The position numbers were made by a program, and so were the translations under genes. From Mesomycoplasma ovipneumoniae (GTDB taxonomy: Bacteria; Bacillota_I; Bacilli_A; Mycoplasmatales; Metamycoplasmataceae), in the NCBI RefSeq assembly GCF_038095995.1, contig NZ_CP146005.1, positions 558,001 through 622,000 on the forward strand: a DNA stretch of 64,000 bases. Direction: 5' to 3'. Under the pieces are notes generated by a model. The model did no database searches and was not told where the DNA came from. It worked only from the letters and a program-made list of their open reading frames with translations. This document shows positions 32,569-45,870 of the stretch, piece by piece; within the stretch, counting starts at the first letter, position 1, and every line of letters starts with the position of its first letter.

Positions 32569-33565
32569 ATGTCAAAAATCAATAAATATATATCTGACTA
32601 TTTTCTTGATAGTCAAAAAATACTTGCAAAATTTAATCCGAAAAATATTGTTATTTTACAGTTTTTCCAACGTAAGGATTTTGCCGTTATTGGCGGAATG
32701 GATGAAGTTTTAAATTTTTTAGTAGATAATACTGACTATAAAAAATATAAAATTCGTTATTTAAAAGATGGAACTCGTGTAAAAAAACGTGAAATAGTGC
32801 TTGAATTAGAGGGCCCTTTGCATCTTTTTGGTCATGTTGAAGGAATTATTGACGGAATTTTAAGCCGCTCAACTTCGATAGCAACTAATGCTTATTTATG
32901 CAAAAAAGCAGCAAATGAAAAAGAAATAATCTTTATGGCCGATCGTTCTGATCACTATTTGATGCATCAAATTGACGGAAAAGCAGCAAAAATAGGCGGT
33001 ATTTCAATATTTAGCAATTTAGCTCAGTCAGGAAAAAGTGCTACTAAAAATTTTGGTTCAATGCCTCACTCTTTAATTCAGAATTTTGATGGCGATCTTA
33101 TTAAAACCTCGCAAGCTTACCGTAAAATTTTCCCAGACCAACCCTTGGTAGCTTTGGTAGATTTTAACAACAATGTAATTGAAGAATCCTTAGCTGTTTT
33201 GGCTGAATTTGGACAAGATTTAGCCGGAGTCAGAGTTGATACTTCTTCAAATATTGCCGATCAAATGTTTGAAGATCCTAAAAAAGACGATTTTGGAATT
33301 AATGCAAAATTAATAAAAAAACTACGTGAAGAGCTAGATAAAAATAACGGTCAACACGTAAAAATTATCGCTTCATCAGGACTAAACCCTATGAAAATTA
33401 GAGAATTAGAAGAACAAAACGCCCCTGTTGACTTATACGGTGTTGGCGAGTATATGCTTCAAATTCGAAATCATTTTAGCGCTGATGCAACAGTACTAAA
33501 TGGGAAAAAACTAGCTAAATTTGGTCGTTTTTATCGTAAAAATTCAAAATTAATAACTTTTGAAT

Positions 33566-33576
<11 letters not shown>
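32569..33576 (+). CDS. pncB: Nicotinate phosphoribosyltransferase-like protein
   Basis: 335 residues. The segments LEGPLHLFGHVEGIIDGIL, STSIATNAYLCKKAA, FMADRSDHYLMHQIDGKAA and GVRVDTSSNIADQMF fit the NAPRTase family. So do KIIASSGLNPMKIRELEEQ and VDLYGVGEYMLQIRNHFSAD (phosphate-binding loop). It would make nicotinate mononucleotide from nicotinate for NAD synthesis. It starts the operon pncB - methyltransferase - metG, and its end overlaps the next gene by 11 bp. Confidence 0.88.
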
Positions 33577-35866
<2,290 letters not shown>

Positions 35867-35870
<4 letters not shown>

Positions 35871-36730
35871 TAGCCAAATTTTCAGCGAAAATTATGTTTA
35901 TCGTTTAGAAATTGAATTAATGGCACTATGTTTATCAAAAAAAGTGAATAAATTGGAAATGAAACTGTTGATTTTAGAATTATTGGTGTTAAATAAAAGA
36001 AAAAATAATTTTCAATAAGTCTATCTCTTCCAGTTCGATTCAAGAAACGATTATAATATTGCACAAACGCAAACGGATGTCATAATCAACGAAAAATGAG
36101 AAAGCAAATACCAAGGACAAAAAGCGTTATTATTGCATTTTTAAATTTTTGAGTCGGTTTTTTTCAATATAAAATTACTAAAAATGTTGTAAATGCTAAT
36201 AAAATAACACCAAAAATCCCTATTAATAAAAGCACTAATTTTTTATTAAAAAGTCTTTTTCAATCTTTTGCGACTCTTTGAATTTCAGACTCGCTCATAA
36301 AAAAATAAAAAATAAATACCGAAAAAGTTATTAAATAAGTTAAAATTAATAAGCAAATTAATACTTTTTTATTTTTATTTGCAAAATTAAAAGCCAGCGA
36401 GGAGAAAATTGCAACTAAAATCGGAACAATTCCATATTCTGGGGTTCAGAAAAAAACGCGACTTGTAAGCAAAAGTTTTCCAAAATCGAACGTAAAAGCA
36501 ACAATCGCACCTTTGAACCAACTTAAAATTATTCCTATCAAAACGTAAAATGGAAGTTCAAATGCTATGTTAAATCTACGTGGAAGACTAGTTTTAAATA
36601 TAAAAGCAATAACTAAAAACATCGCCATTAAATATCCTGAAATTACAAGTTCAAAGCTTGTAAATCGAAATATTTTATGGTTGACTCTGAAAAATTCTTT
36701 AATATTTGCTCTAAATGTTGTTAAATTCAT
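35867..36730 (-). CDS. Membrane protein resembling an ECF-transporter S component
   Basis: 287 residues with about six to eight hydrophobic helices. The N-terminal half (SFELVISGYLMAMFLVIAFI, FELPFYVLIGIILSWFKGAI, VAFTFDFGKLLL) follows the pattern of S components: helix, short loop with Pro, then a Gly-rich helix and an acidic FxxD. The final codons run past TGA (Trp) to TAA at 35867 (FRWKFGY). The start is at ATG 36730. The substrate cannot be guessed. An alternative is an unrelated polytopic membrane protein. Confidence 0.6.
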
Positions 36731-36805
36731 TGTTTTAATGGTAAATTATAATAAAAATTTAGTATAAAATATTATAATTTAAAAATAAAAAAAAGGATTA
36801 AAAAA

Positions 36806-37372
36806 ATGATGGAAAAAAACTCGTTTCAAGAACTTTATCCAGAAAGAATAATCAACATTCAAGCCTATAAATATAATGGGTTTTTGTATCGCCAATGATC
36901 AAATGCAAGAGTAATTTCAAATTCACTCACTCATGTTGTTGTTAGTTTAAATGGCAGCATTGTGAAAAAATATGGCACAAAATCATGACGCTTTTCTGAA
37001 CCGACTATTTTTGTTTTTCCAAAAAAAACAATGCATAATGCAATTATTACTTTTAAACCGGGTCAACATTTTAGTTATCATTACTATATAAATTTAGCTT
37101 CAGATTTTATTTTTGAAGAAAATACAATCAAATTTGTTGATTTTGATATCGATATTAAAATTTATAATAAAAAAAGTTTTGATATTGTTGACCGGGAAGA
37201 ATTCCTTGAAAATAAGGAAATTTTGAACTATCCGGCAAAATTAGAAGGCATACTTTCAAACGAAATTAGCAAGATATTTCTCCTATTTTTGCAGAAAAAA
37301 TCATTCTTTAGTAACGAGTATCTTCAAGTTTTTATTGATCTGTGTCAACGGCAAAAATGTTGAGTGCGTTAG
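36806..37372 (+). CDS. DUF402 protein (nucleoside tri-/diphosphatase-like)
   Basis: 188 residues. NIQAYKYNGFLYRQWSNARVI and YGTKSWRFSEPTIFVFPKK match the DUF402/Ntdp fold (the usual form is YKHDGxxHRxW ... GRxWxTREPAIxYF). A C-terminal acidic pair FVDFDIDIKIY gives likely metal ligands. Homologues in Firmicutes hydrolyse nucleoside tri- and diphosphates. Two Trp are TGA. The strong site AAAAGGATT precedes the start. The 3' end runs 41 bp into rnc on the other strand. Confidence 0.75.
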
Positions 37373-38015
37373 TTGCGGCGTTAAATTCTGCTTCTTTAAT
37401 AGATTTTCCGTAGCCAATACCGTATTTTTTCTCTTCCCAAATTAGGTCAACACGAAAAGTTCCATCAGCAAGGCGAGTTGGTAAATAATTGATTTTACTA
37501 AGCGAAGAAAAAGACTGAATTTTCTCTTGAAAAATTGACTTTGGATCTTTATACTCTTTTTCGCATGCAAAATTTACACCATTATACAAATATTTTGCCA
37601 AAAATTCATTAAGCTTTTCAAAACCTTGATCAAGCAAAATTGCTGCTGAAAATGCTTCAAAAACATCGGCTTTCAACTTGTTATTTTCACGAATTTCAGA
37701 TGCACCTTTACCTAAAAATACAAGCTCAATTAGACCTAAATCTTGGCAGACTTTAGCTAAATAATTTGTCGAGGTAAGTACCGCGCGAAGTTGAGTTGAA
37801 TTACCTTCATTTTTATAAAAATTATCATAAATTGCCCGAGTTACAGCATAATGAATTGCCGAATCTCCCAAAAATTCTAACATTTCATAATGTGGTGTTG
37901 AGGGATTTGTAAAGTTGTAACTTTTATGTGTTAATGATTGAATATAAATATCTATTGAATTTGGTTTAATATCTAATTTTTGCAAAAATTCGTGAATTTT
38001 TTTATTAGATTGCAT
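37332..38015 (-). CDS. rnc: Ribonuclease III
   Basis: 227 residues, cuts double-stranded RNA during rRNA and mRNA processing. QSLTHKSYNF is the first family block, and the signature EMLEFLGDSAIHYAVTRAIY carries the catalytic Glu/Asp. ADVFEAFSAAILLDQGF carries the second metal ligands. A double-stranded RNA-binding domain follows (KSIFQEKIQSFSS to KYGIGYGKSIKEAEFNAATNA). Convergent overlap with the DUF402 gene. Confidence 0.96.
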   Translation of the reverse strand: MQSNKKIHEFLQKLDIKPNSIDIYIQSLTHKSYNFTNPSTPHYEMLEFLGDSAIHYAVTRAIYDNFYKNEGNSTQLRAVLTSTNYLAKVCQDLGLIELVFLGKGASEIRENNKLKADVFEAFSAAILLDQGFEKLNEFLAKYLYNGVNFACEKEYKDPKSIFQEKIQSFSSLSKINYLPTRLADGTFRVDLIWEEKKYGIGYGKSIKEAEFNAATNALNIFAVDTDQ

Positions 38016-38049
38016 TGTTCTCCTTTTAAAATTACGGACAATTTAATAT

Positions 38050-38568
38050 TTATTTTTTGAAGTTTAGCGTAAAATGTTGATCTTGAACTATGTGTGGTTG
38101 ACTTGAATGAAAGTGGCCAAATTCGAGATGTAAAGTAAGTTTTTTATCTTCATCAAAAAATTTTGACATCATTGAAATAAAACTAACCTGTATTTTAGGG
38201 ATATTTTCAGGCAAAGGTAAATCACTAATAGAGCTAAAATTAAGAATTTTATCTTTTACTAACTGTTTTATAACAAGATAATTAATTTCTTGATCTTTTA
38301 GACAATTTTTTGCGCCATTATCACAAGCAAAAGGAAATTCATCAACATTTTTGCTTTTAATTTGCTTAAAAATTTGCTGATATTTTGCTTTAAAGTCTGA
38401 ATAAGAATAATTTTTATCAACAAGTTCAAGAAGATAAGGGTTTTTTTTGGGATTAACTTCATCCTGAAAACCAGGTTTTGAATTAATAGGACTAAATTCT
38501 ATTTTAGTATCCCCGCAAGAAACTAAAAAACCTAAAGCCACAAAAGTCAAAAAAATGCTTTTTTTCAT
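38050..38568 (-). CDS. Small lipoprotein, function unknown
   Basis: 172 residues. The signal peptide MKKSIFLTFVALGFLVSCGD ends in the lipobox LVSC. The mature part is hydrophilic, with a possible disulphide pair in FACDNGAKNCLKD. No family recognised. It is 34 bp upstream of rnc on the same strand. Confidence 0.75.
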   Translation of the reverse strand: MKKSIFLTFVALGFLVSCGDTKIEFSPINSKPGFQDEVNPKKNPYLLELVDKNYSYSDFKAKYQQIFKQIKSKNVDEFPFACDNGAKNCLKDQEINYLVIKQLVKDKILNFSSISDLPLPENIPKIQVSFISMMSKFFDEDKKLTLHLEFGHFHSSQPHIVQDQHFTLNFKK

Positions 38569-38736
38569 TAAAATACTTTCTCTTAATAATATATTAATAA
38601 AATAAAAAATTAACTAAATTTTACCATATTTTGGAATTTGATGTTTTATTTTGCCTCATATTCTATGTTTTATTTTTGTCTTTTTAGTATTTTTATATAT
38701 AATTTATTAAATTATCCATTAATGTAAAAGGGAGTC

Positions 38737-40407
38737 ATGACAAGGAAAAAAAAGATTTTATTTTCAATTTTTGCGTTATTTTTTCTAAGCGCAGCTTCAG
38801 TTACTGCTTTTTTGACCTACAATTATTTAAATCAACCGGCGGCTCCTGTAAAAAAAATTAGTGGCATTGATTTACTACTTGAATCAGACAAAGACAAAAA
38901 AGTTGACAGCGAAAACAAATTTAGCAAAGATTACTTAGCTGAACTTGACCAGTTTAATGATTTTTTTAGTGATCAAAATCAAGATTTAAGTCAAGAATAT
39001 GGACAAAGAGAAAGTTTTTTTGAACAACTTTCTCTTTTAGATCTTAAAAAAATAACAGAAAATAAGATTATTTTTCCTGAAGGCTATGAGCGCTTTAAAT
39101 TTAATACTGAAAATAACTTTGTCACAAAAGAAAGTGAAGAAAATTTTCTTGGCCCAAAAAATAATAATTTATTAGTTTATGACTTAAATTATCCTTTAGT
39201 TAATAATTTAATTGAAGAAAACAATAACTTTAAATCTAATATTTTGAATCAAAAATTTACAATTTTTGATTCAAAAGCACGAAATCAAATATTTAAACTT
39301 AATAGAATTGGCACATATGCCCAACCCTTAAATAATTCCAATGAATATGATTGAATTTACCAAAAAAACGTAAAATTTAAGACCGGAACTGCTGCAATAT
39401 TAGATTCTAATAATGAAAAAACATTATTAATTACAAATAATCACGTTTTAAGACCACTGGAAAGTTATAAATACAACGATGAAAATTTCGAAATTAGAAC
39501 CCAAAAAATAAGATTCTGAAATACCTTAGGCGGAAATTTTCTTGAATGATATCAAAATGGAAAAATTTATAGCATCGACAGGGATAATATAGCATTACTT
39601 TTTTATGTAAAAAAAATTTATGAGGAAAAAATTAGCAGCTTTGATCAAGTTCAAATTTTAGAATTTCTTATGAATTTCTATAATGATTATTTTGAAATTC
39701 CTTCTGATTTTGATAATCAAAAATTTGATGTTGGAGTTTTTTATTTTAAATACAAAAAGTTTATTGATGATTTAAGAAAATTAGCTACATTTTATAAAGA
39801 AAATAAAACCGATATTTTAGCAAAAATTCAACAAAATCAAACCATACCTGACCCTAATAGTGCTAAAAATAATTCAATTGAGTCAAAATTTGAAAATTTT
39901 CTAGCAACTTATCAAAATTTTATTGATTTCTGAGAAAAAATGGTCAAAGAAAAACCTGTTCAAATTTCAGAAAAAGTTTGAAAAAAAGGTGATTCAACCT
40001 ATGATTTTAATGTAGGACTTTTTTGACCAAAGTCAAAACCTATGAAAAATAATTTCAAAGGCGTTTATGCCTCTGATCCACAGCAAAATTTTTCACGCTT
40101 ATCATTGTACTTTTATACAAACAACGGACCTGGCGCTTCTGGTTCAGGAGTTTTTAACGAAAAAGGCGAACTCCAATTTATTAATGGATTTGGTTTAATT
40201 AACAATTTTTACGATAATAATTCACGAATAGAAAAAAATTATTACGACAAATTAAACACAAATATTTCATTATCAGGTGGAATCCCTCTTGTTACTGAAG
40301 ATTTTAATTTAACAAAATTAATAAAAGAATTTTATCCTTCTAATCAAAAGAAGGGGTTTACCCCAATTCAAAACGATAAAATTATTGTAATAAATAAAAA
40401 AGCGTAA
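38737..40407 (+). CDS. Membrane-anchored trypsin-like serine protease (DUF31/MIP type)
   Basis: 556 residues. A single N-terminal helix (ILFSIFALFFLSAASVTAFL) without lipobox anchors it. The chymotrypsin-like triad is visible: His in LLITNNHVLRP (about residue 238), Asp in KFDVGVFYF (about residue 331) and Ser in GPGASGSGVFNEKGELQFIN (about residue 470). This order and spacing match the mycoplasma DUF31 peptidases, several of which cleave bound immunoglobulin (the MIP of the MIB-MIP system). No MIB-type partner is next to it. It may instead process surface adhesins. Confidence 0.8.
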
Positions 40408-40541
40408 GTTTTTTTATTTAAACTTACGCTTGGTTTCATACCGGCGCACCGGTTGCTAGAATTATTATGAGATGGGAATTAAACCAATATTTTTAAAATA
40501 TTTTTACTTATCTTAAAAATCTCATAATATATATGAAATCA
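40390..40541 (-). ncRNA. Candidate small RNA, copy 1 of a tandem pair
   Basis: Minus-strand transcription unit without an ORF. The extended -10 box TGGTATAAT ends at 40548, giving a start near 40541. The RNA would hold an inverted repeat ATTATGAGAT / ATCTCATAAT, a GC-rich hairpin ACCGG-TGCG-CCGGT and a terminator (AAGCGTAAGTTTAAA / AACTTACGCTT followed by six T). About 150 nt. The GC-rich hairpin stands out in this AT-rich genome. Copy 2 is nearly identical. Confidence 0.5.
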
Positions 40542-40935
40542 ATATTAATTATACCACAACTTTTTTAAAAAGAAGAAATAAAAAAAATGACTTGCGCAAG
40601 AAACAGTAAATTAGTGTATTTTTACTATTTTTCTTTTTTCAAAACGAAAAAATTGTTGTAAATAAAAAATAAAAAAGCGTAAGTTTTTAAATTAAACTTA
40701 CGCTTGGTTTCATACCGGCGCACCGGTTGCTAGAATTATTATGAGATGGGAATTAAACCAACATTTTTAAAATATTTTTACTTATCTTAAAAATCTCATA
40801 ATATATATGAAATTGATATTAATTATACCACAACTTTTTTAAAAAGAAGAAAAAAATAAAAAAAATAAAAATGACTTGCAGGAGCAACAGTAAATTAGTG
40901 TATTTTTACTATTTTTCTTTTTTTATTTTTGGTTC
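40398..40935. repeat. Tandem ~276-bp duplication carrying two small RNA units
   Basis: The block beginning AAAAAAGCGTAAGTTT occurs at about 40396 and again at about 40672. It runs through the CCGGCGCACCGGTTGC hairpin, the -10 box and a CAGTAAATTAGTGTATTTTTACTA hairpin (40603-40626 and 40889-40912). Differences are few and mostly outside the stems. The last hairpin may terminate the protease mRNA on the plus strand. Confidence 0.75.
40665..40815 (-). ncRNA. Candidate small RNA, copy 2 of a tandem pair
   Basis: Same architecture as copy 1. -10 box TGGTATAAT ending at 40822, predicted start near 40815, ATTATGAGAT / ATCTCATAAT stem, ACCGGTGCGCCGGT hairpin, and terminator stem AAGCGTAAGTTT / AAACTTACGCTT with a T run. 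Stem and promoter bases are unchanged; the loop of the terminator and a base near the 5' end differ. Confidence 0.5.
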
Positions 40936-41013
40936 AAATTAAAGGAAAAAAGAAAATTTGCAAAATTATATTTGTAAACTTTATGTGGAAAAAGTAGCGA
41001 AAATTCCTTAATA

Positions 41014-41022
41014 TGATATAAT
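41014..41022 (+). promoter_or_regulatory. Extended -10 box of the hsd operon
   Basis: TGATATAAT 24 bp before the hsdM start; ribosome site AGGTGG precedes the ATG. Confidence 0.55.
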
Positions 41023-41046
41023 TTTTTTAATTTACAGGTGGTTTTT

Positions 41047-43728
41047 ATGAGCAAAATAACTAAACAGCAACTTGGCGCAAAAATTTGAGAAGCTGCCAAA
41101 ACGCTACGAAAAAATCTTGAGGCCTATGAATATAAGGACTATATTTTAGGCTTGCTTTTATATAAATTTTTATGCCAAAAACAAATTGAATATTTAATTG
41201 AAGATGGTGTTAGTAAAGATGATCTTTATCTTTTTGATAATAAATTAGATTTTACCAATTTCGATTTCGAAAAAACTAAAATCGAAGATAAAGATGAAAT
41301 TGATAAAATTAGAGATTTAACTAAAGATTCAATTGGTTATTTTATTGAATATCATAATTTATTTAATTATTGAGTCGAGAATAAAAACGATTTTAATATT
41401 GATGTTTTTCAAAGAGCATTTAATGACTTTAATGATGCCGTTAATAAAACTGAGAAAAATAAATTCGGGCCATTATTTAAGAATTTATTTTCTAAATTTG
41501 AAAATGAATTGGACAAGCTCGGTAATAATACTGGAGAAAGAACTGATAATATCCTTGGGCTTATTGATATTATCAAAGACATCCCAACGACTAGACAAGA
41601 ATATGATGTTCTTGGGTTTATTTATGAGTATTTAATTGCCCAATTTGCCTCAACTGCCGGGAAAAAAAGTGGTGAATTTTACACTCCTCATGAAGTTAGT
41701 GACTTAATGTCGCGAATTGTTGCATATCACCTAAGAGAACGCGATAAGATTACTGTTTATGATCCAACAAGTGGTTCAGGTGGTCTGCTTTTAAACATTG
41801 GTAAAGAATTTAAAAAATATAATAGTAGTAAAAGTCCAGTTACTTATTATGCCCAAGAAGTTAAGAGTGAAACTTTTAACTTAACAAGAATGAACTTAAT
41901 TATGTCAAACATAAACCCCACCGAAATCAAAGTTCGCAACGCCGATACTCTTGAAGATGATTGGCCTGATTTTGATAACGGAGATCCTAACGCATATACA
42001 TTATTACGTGTCGATGCTGTTGTCTCAAACCCTCCATATTCACAAAAATGAGACCCAGAAAAAGCAAGTCATAAAACAAGATTCGATGAATACGGTATTC
42101 CTCCCAAAAATAAAGCAGACTATGCATTTTTATTGCATGACTTATATCACATAGAATCTAACGGAATTGGTGCGATTGTATTACCACATGGAGTTTTATT
42201 CCGCGAAAATAAAGAAGGCGAAATTAGAAGAAAACTAGTTGAAAAAGGTCACATTGATGCTATAATCGGTCTTCCTGGAAATATGTTTTACGGAACCGGA
42301 ATTGAAACTGTTATTATCATTTTAAAGAAAACGCTACGTGAGAATAGAGATATTCTTTTTGTTGATGCCTCAAATATGTATATTAAAGATGGCAAAAATA
42401 ACCGCTTTAATAAATCACATATCAAAAAAATTGCCGATATTATTAACGAGCGCCGTGAAACTGAAATTTCAAAAATAATTAGTTTTGACGAAATAGAAAA
42501 AAATAATTTTAACCTAAATATTTCAAGGTATATTGAATTAAATCAAGAAAAAGATTATGACCTATTTTCATTAGTTTTTGGCCCAATTAGCAAAAAGGAA
42601 CTAAAACGTTTTGATAACTTTTTCCTCAATTTCCCTAAAATCAAGGAAAAAATGTTTAAAGAAAGCCAGCAAAACAGCGATTATTATGATTTGCTTTCGC
42701 AAGACTATATAAATATTATTTATAATGACAGTGATTTTCAAAATTATCTTGAATCATTTCAAACTAAAGTGGTTGATTTTATTAATTTTTTCAATGATAA
42801 GATACCTAATATTAACTCAATTAAGGGTATTGACTTAGTTAAGTTTGAAAAAGATATAACTGAGTATGTTTTTTCATCTCTAAAATTTCCATTAATTGAT
42901 ATTTATGATGTTTACCAAATTGTAATTGATAATTTTGAAAATGTTCAAGAAGATTTAGAACTTTTGAAGGAAAAATTTGGTAATTCTGATAGTCTAAATA
43001 TTAAAGAATTTCTAAAAGATCAAATTGAAGACTTGCCTGGTAAAAATAAGACTTGAAAATCAAGGTTTTTTAGTAACAATTTAATTGAGCAAAAATTTTT
43101 TCCAGATTCTTTTGCTAAATTAAATGAGATTCAAAGTCAAATCGATCAACTCCAATCAGAAGTAGAAGATCTTCAAAAAACAATTGATGACGAAGATAAA
43201 AACAACACTTATAACTATTGCAGTGGCGAAGACAAAACTTGCAAAATTTATAATGATAAAAAAGATGCTTTTGATCAAAGTTGTATTAAAAAATTAGCTA
43301 AAGAATTTAAAAACTTAAACGAATCATTTGCTCTAGATTCTTTTGAGTCAGTAATAATTCAAATTAGTGAAAAATATCCAGGTATCGAAAAGATCAAAAA
43401 AGATTTAACTAACATAAAAAATGAGTTAAACGATAAATCATACAAACAATATTTGAATTTGGATGAAAATAGTTTCTATGAGTTATTAATTTCAAAATGG
43501 TGAGATAATTTTATTAAGATTTTCAAGGAAAAAAACGAGGAATTCGTTGATGAGAAAATCTCAGGAATATCCGAAATGTTAAACAAATATAAACACACTT
43601 TTGGTGATATTCAAAAAAAAGTTTCTGATTTGGAAGCAAAAATGTGTACTTTTTTGGATGAACTTGAGGGAAATCCCGCAGACATGGAAGCTATTAAAAC
43701 ATTATCTAATATTTTGAAGGCAAATTAA
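41047..43728 (+). CDS. hsdM: Type I restriction-modification methyltransferase subunit HsdM
   Basis: 893 residues, N6-adenine methyltransferase subunit. The HsdM N-terminal helical domain (LGAKIWEAAKTLRKNLEAYE) comes first. The SAM motif is VYDPTSGSGGLLLNIGKEF, preceded by GKKSGEFYTPHEVSDLMSRI, and the catalytic motif is DAVVSNPPYSQKW. IGAIVLPHGVLFR and IDAIIGLPGNMFYGTGIETV follow. The last 350 residues form an unusually long charged coiled-coil tail (IQSQIDQLQSEVEDLQKTID), so the protein is larger than typical HsdM of about 500. The start of hsdS2 overlaps the stop by one base (TAATG). Confidence 0.93.
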
Positions 43729-44066
43729 TGTCCAAAAATAAAAATATTCCTGAAATTAGAATAGGTGGATTTAACCAACCCTGAGTTAAAAAAAGATTGG
43801 GTGATGTTTTAAAACACGAACAACCATGAAAATATATCGAGTCATCAACTAAATATTTTAATTATGGAATTCCGGTTTTAACTCCGGGGAAAACTTTTGT
43901 GCTTGGTTATGCAAAAGACTCAAAAAATATTAAAAAAGCATCAGGAAATTCACCAATAATTTTATTTGATGATTTTACAACTCAATCTCGCTTTATCAAT
44001 TTTGATTTCAAAGTTAGAAGTTCAGCGCTTAAATTTATAACTAACAAAAACTCAAAAGATAATCTT

Positions 44067-45469
44067 AAATTGGTAGAAAAATCTCAGACAATTAGTTTTT
44101 TACCTATGATTTTGATTACACCGCTTTTGTTAATTTTTTCTAGCATGTTCATTTTAAAAATTTGGACAAATAATTTACCTCATATAATAACTTGGAGTTT
44201 TATATGATAAGCAACTTTGAGGTCTTTCATAGTTATACCAATGAATAAATGAACTTATTTTTTGATAAGCAATAGCCACATTTTCAAAATTTTGACCCTC
44301 AATATTAATTAATTCGCGTTGAAAAACTGCATAAAAATATTCAATAGGGCGGTTTGCAAGAGCATTTCCTTTTGGTGACATTGATTGTTGGATACCATTT
44401 TGCTTCAAAAAATTAGCAAATTTGTAGTTTGCATATTCCACACCATGATCTGAATGGAAAAATTTTGGTTTAATATTATACTTTTTAATTGTTTGTTTCA
44501 CTAAGTTTATAGTTTCTTCTGAAAATCTTGTTTTAGAAATCGAAAAATTGAGCAAGTAATTGGATTTTGTTTCAATAATTGAGTGTAGGTAAAATCATTC
44601 GTTGTTAATTTTGATAAATTTAATATCAGCAAACCATTTTTCACCAAAATTTTCTGAGGAAAATTCACCTTTGATATGATCTTCAGTCCAAATTCGTGTA
44701 AACTTTTTCTCTTTTGGCGCCGGTTTTCCTTGCCTTTTATAAGCAATTGATTTTAATCCTAAAAATTCGTAGTGTTTTTGAAACACGTACGTGCTTACAT
44801 AATTTCCCTGATTTATGTAAATATTATATAGGATGTCTCGGCCTTTTACCTTTCGATTCAAATGGAAATTTTCACGAATTCACTCAAGTAATTTTTCATC
44901 ATAAATCATTTTCTTTGGTGGTTTTTTTACCCTTATTTTCTCATAAATAGAAGTGCGATTAATGTTAAAAACACTACAAATTCTAGTGGAATTTTCGATT
45001 TTGTTTTTATCTTTTTCTTGCTCTTGTTTTCGTTTTTTGAGTTCCTCAAGAACAATTGCGGGGTCAATTCCGTATCTTCTAAGAACATTCTCCATTATCT
45101 CTTGATAAACTTCACGATCATTTTCAGAAAGGTCGTTAATTGTATATTTCTTCTTTGGTTTGCGTGGAGATTTGATTTTTCCACGAGTACTAATTAAACT
45201 TTTCATATCATTATTATAAAACTTTTTTTGCCAATTTCTTATCAAATTATTAGCGTATATATGCAACATTCATTCTTTATCCGCTTTTTTACTTTTAGAT
45301 TTGTTTTTGTAAATTTCTCTAAATTCTTCTGCAAAATCCAAAATTGCGTTTTTTAAGCCTCTAGATTCGGCAATTTTGATGTATTTAAATTTCTCTTCAA
45401 TTGTGAATTTGTATTGTTTCATTTTGACACACCTTTTTTCGAATAAGTCTGAAATTGGTGTACTAATTT
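44067..45469 (-). mobile_element. IS3-family insertion sequence, intact, inside hsdS2
   Basis: 1403 bp. Ends AAATTGGTAGAAAAATCTCAG and, inward from the right, AAATTAGTACACCAATTTCAG form imperfect inverted repeats. It is flanked by a 17-bp direct repeat ACTCAAAAGATAATCTT (44050-44066 and 45470-45486). That is long for IS3 elements, which usually duplicate 3-5 bp. It differs from the IS3 remnant at 11.8-13.1 kb. Confidence 0.85.
44175..45422 (-). CDS. IS3-family transposase, single ORF
   Basis: 415 residues in one uninterrupted frame (TGA as Trp) instead of the usual orfA/orfB pair joined by frameshifting. N-terminal helix-turn-helix part MKQYKFTIEEKFKYIKIAES. DDE residues: GEKWFADIKFIKI (Asp), KFFHSDHGVEYANYKF (Asp) and NRPIEYFYAVFQRELINIEG (Glu). 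The end SFIHWYNYERPQSCLSYKTP is the usual IS3 C-terminus. Appears functional. It reads against hsdS2. Confidence 0.92.
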
Positions 45470-45848
45470 ACTCAAAAGATAATCTTTATTTTAATTATTT
45501 AATTCTACAAAAAATAAATTACAATGTGGGGCACCACGGACGTCACTGACTCCCACTTTTTGTTAATTTTGTATTTTTTCAACCTATTTATCTTGAGCAA
45601 CAAAAAATTTCGCAACTTTTTGAAACTTTTGAAAATTTAGTTAATAAACTTGAAGAAACAATCCTCCTTCTGAAAAATCTTAAAAATGATTTTACTAACA
45701 AAATGTTTGCTAATTTTAGTTCAGATTTTCCTTCAATTAGATTCAAAGGTTTCAAATCAGCCTGAATTACTGATCAAGTTAAAAATTTATTTGAGCTTTC
45801 CCGAGGCCAATCACTAACCAAAAACCAAATAAAAACTAGACCTGTAGA

Positions 45849-45870
45849 AGAGAGAGAGAGAGAGAGAGAG
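45849..45870. repeat. (AG)11 tract inside hsdS2
   Basis: Eleven AG units at the same codon position as the tract in hsdS1, encoding Glu-Arg repeats. The present length puts the downstream half out of frame. Confidence 0.8.

Noticed and set aside
37332-37372. Overlap of the DUF402 gene and rnc as a sequencing error
   Set aside because: Both ends are plausible for their families, and short convergent overlaps also occur at metG and the membrane protein gene.
40398-40860. Repeated block at 40.4 and 40.7 kb as a CRISPR array or tracrRNA
   Set aside because: Only two copies of a long (~276 bp) unit, no short regular repeats with spacers, and no cas gene in the window.
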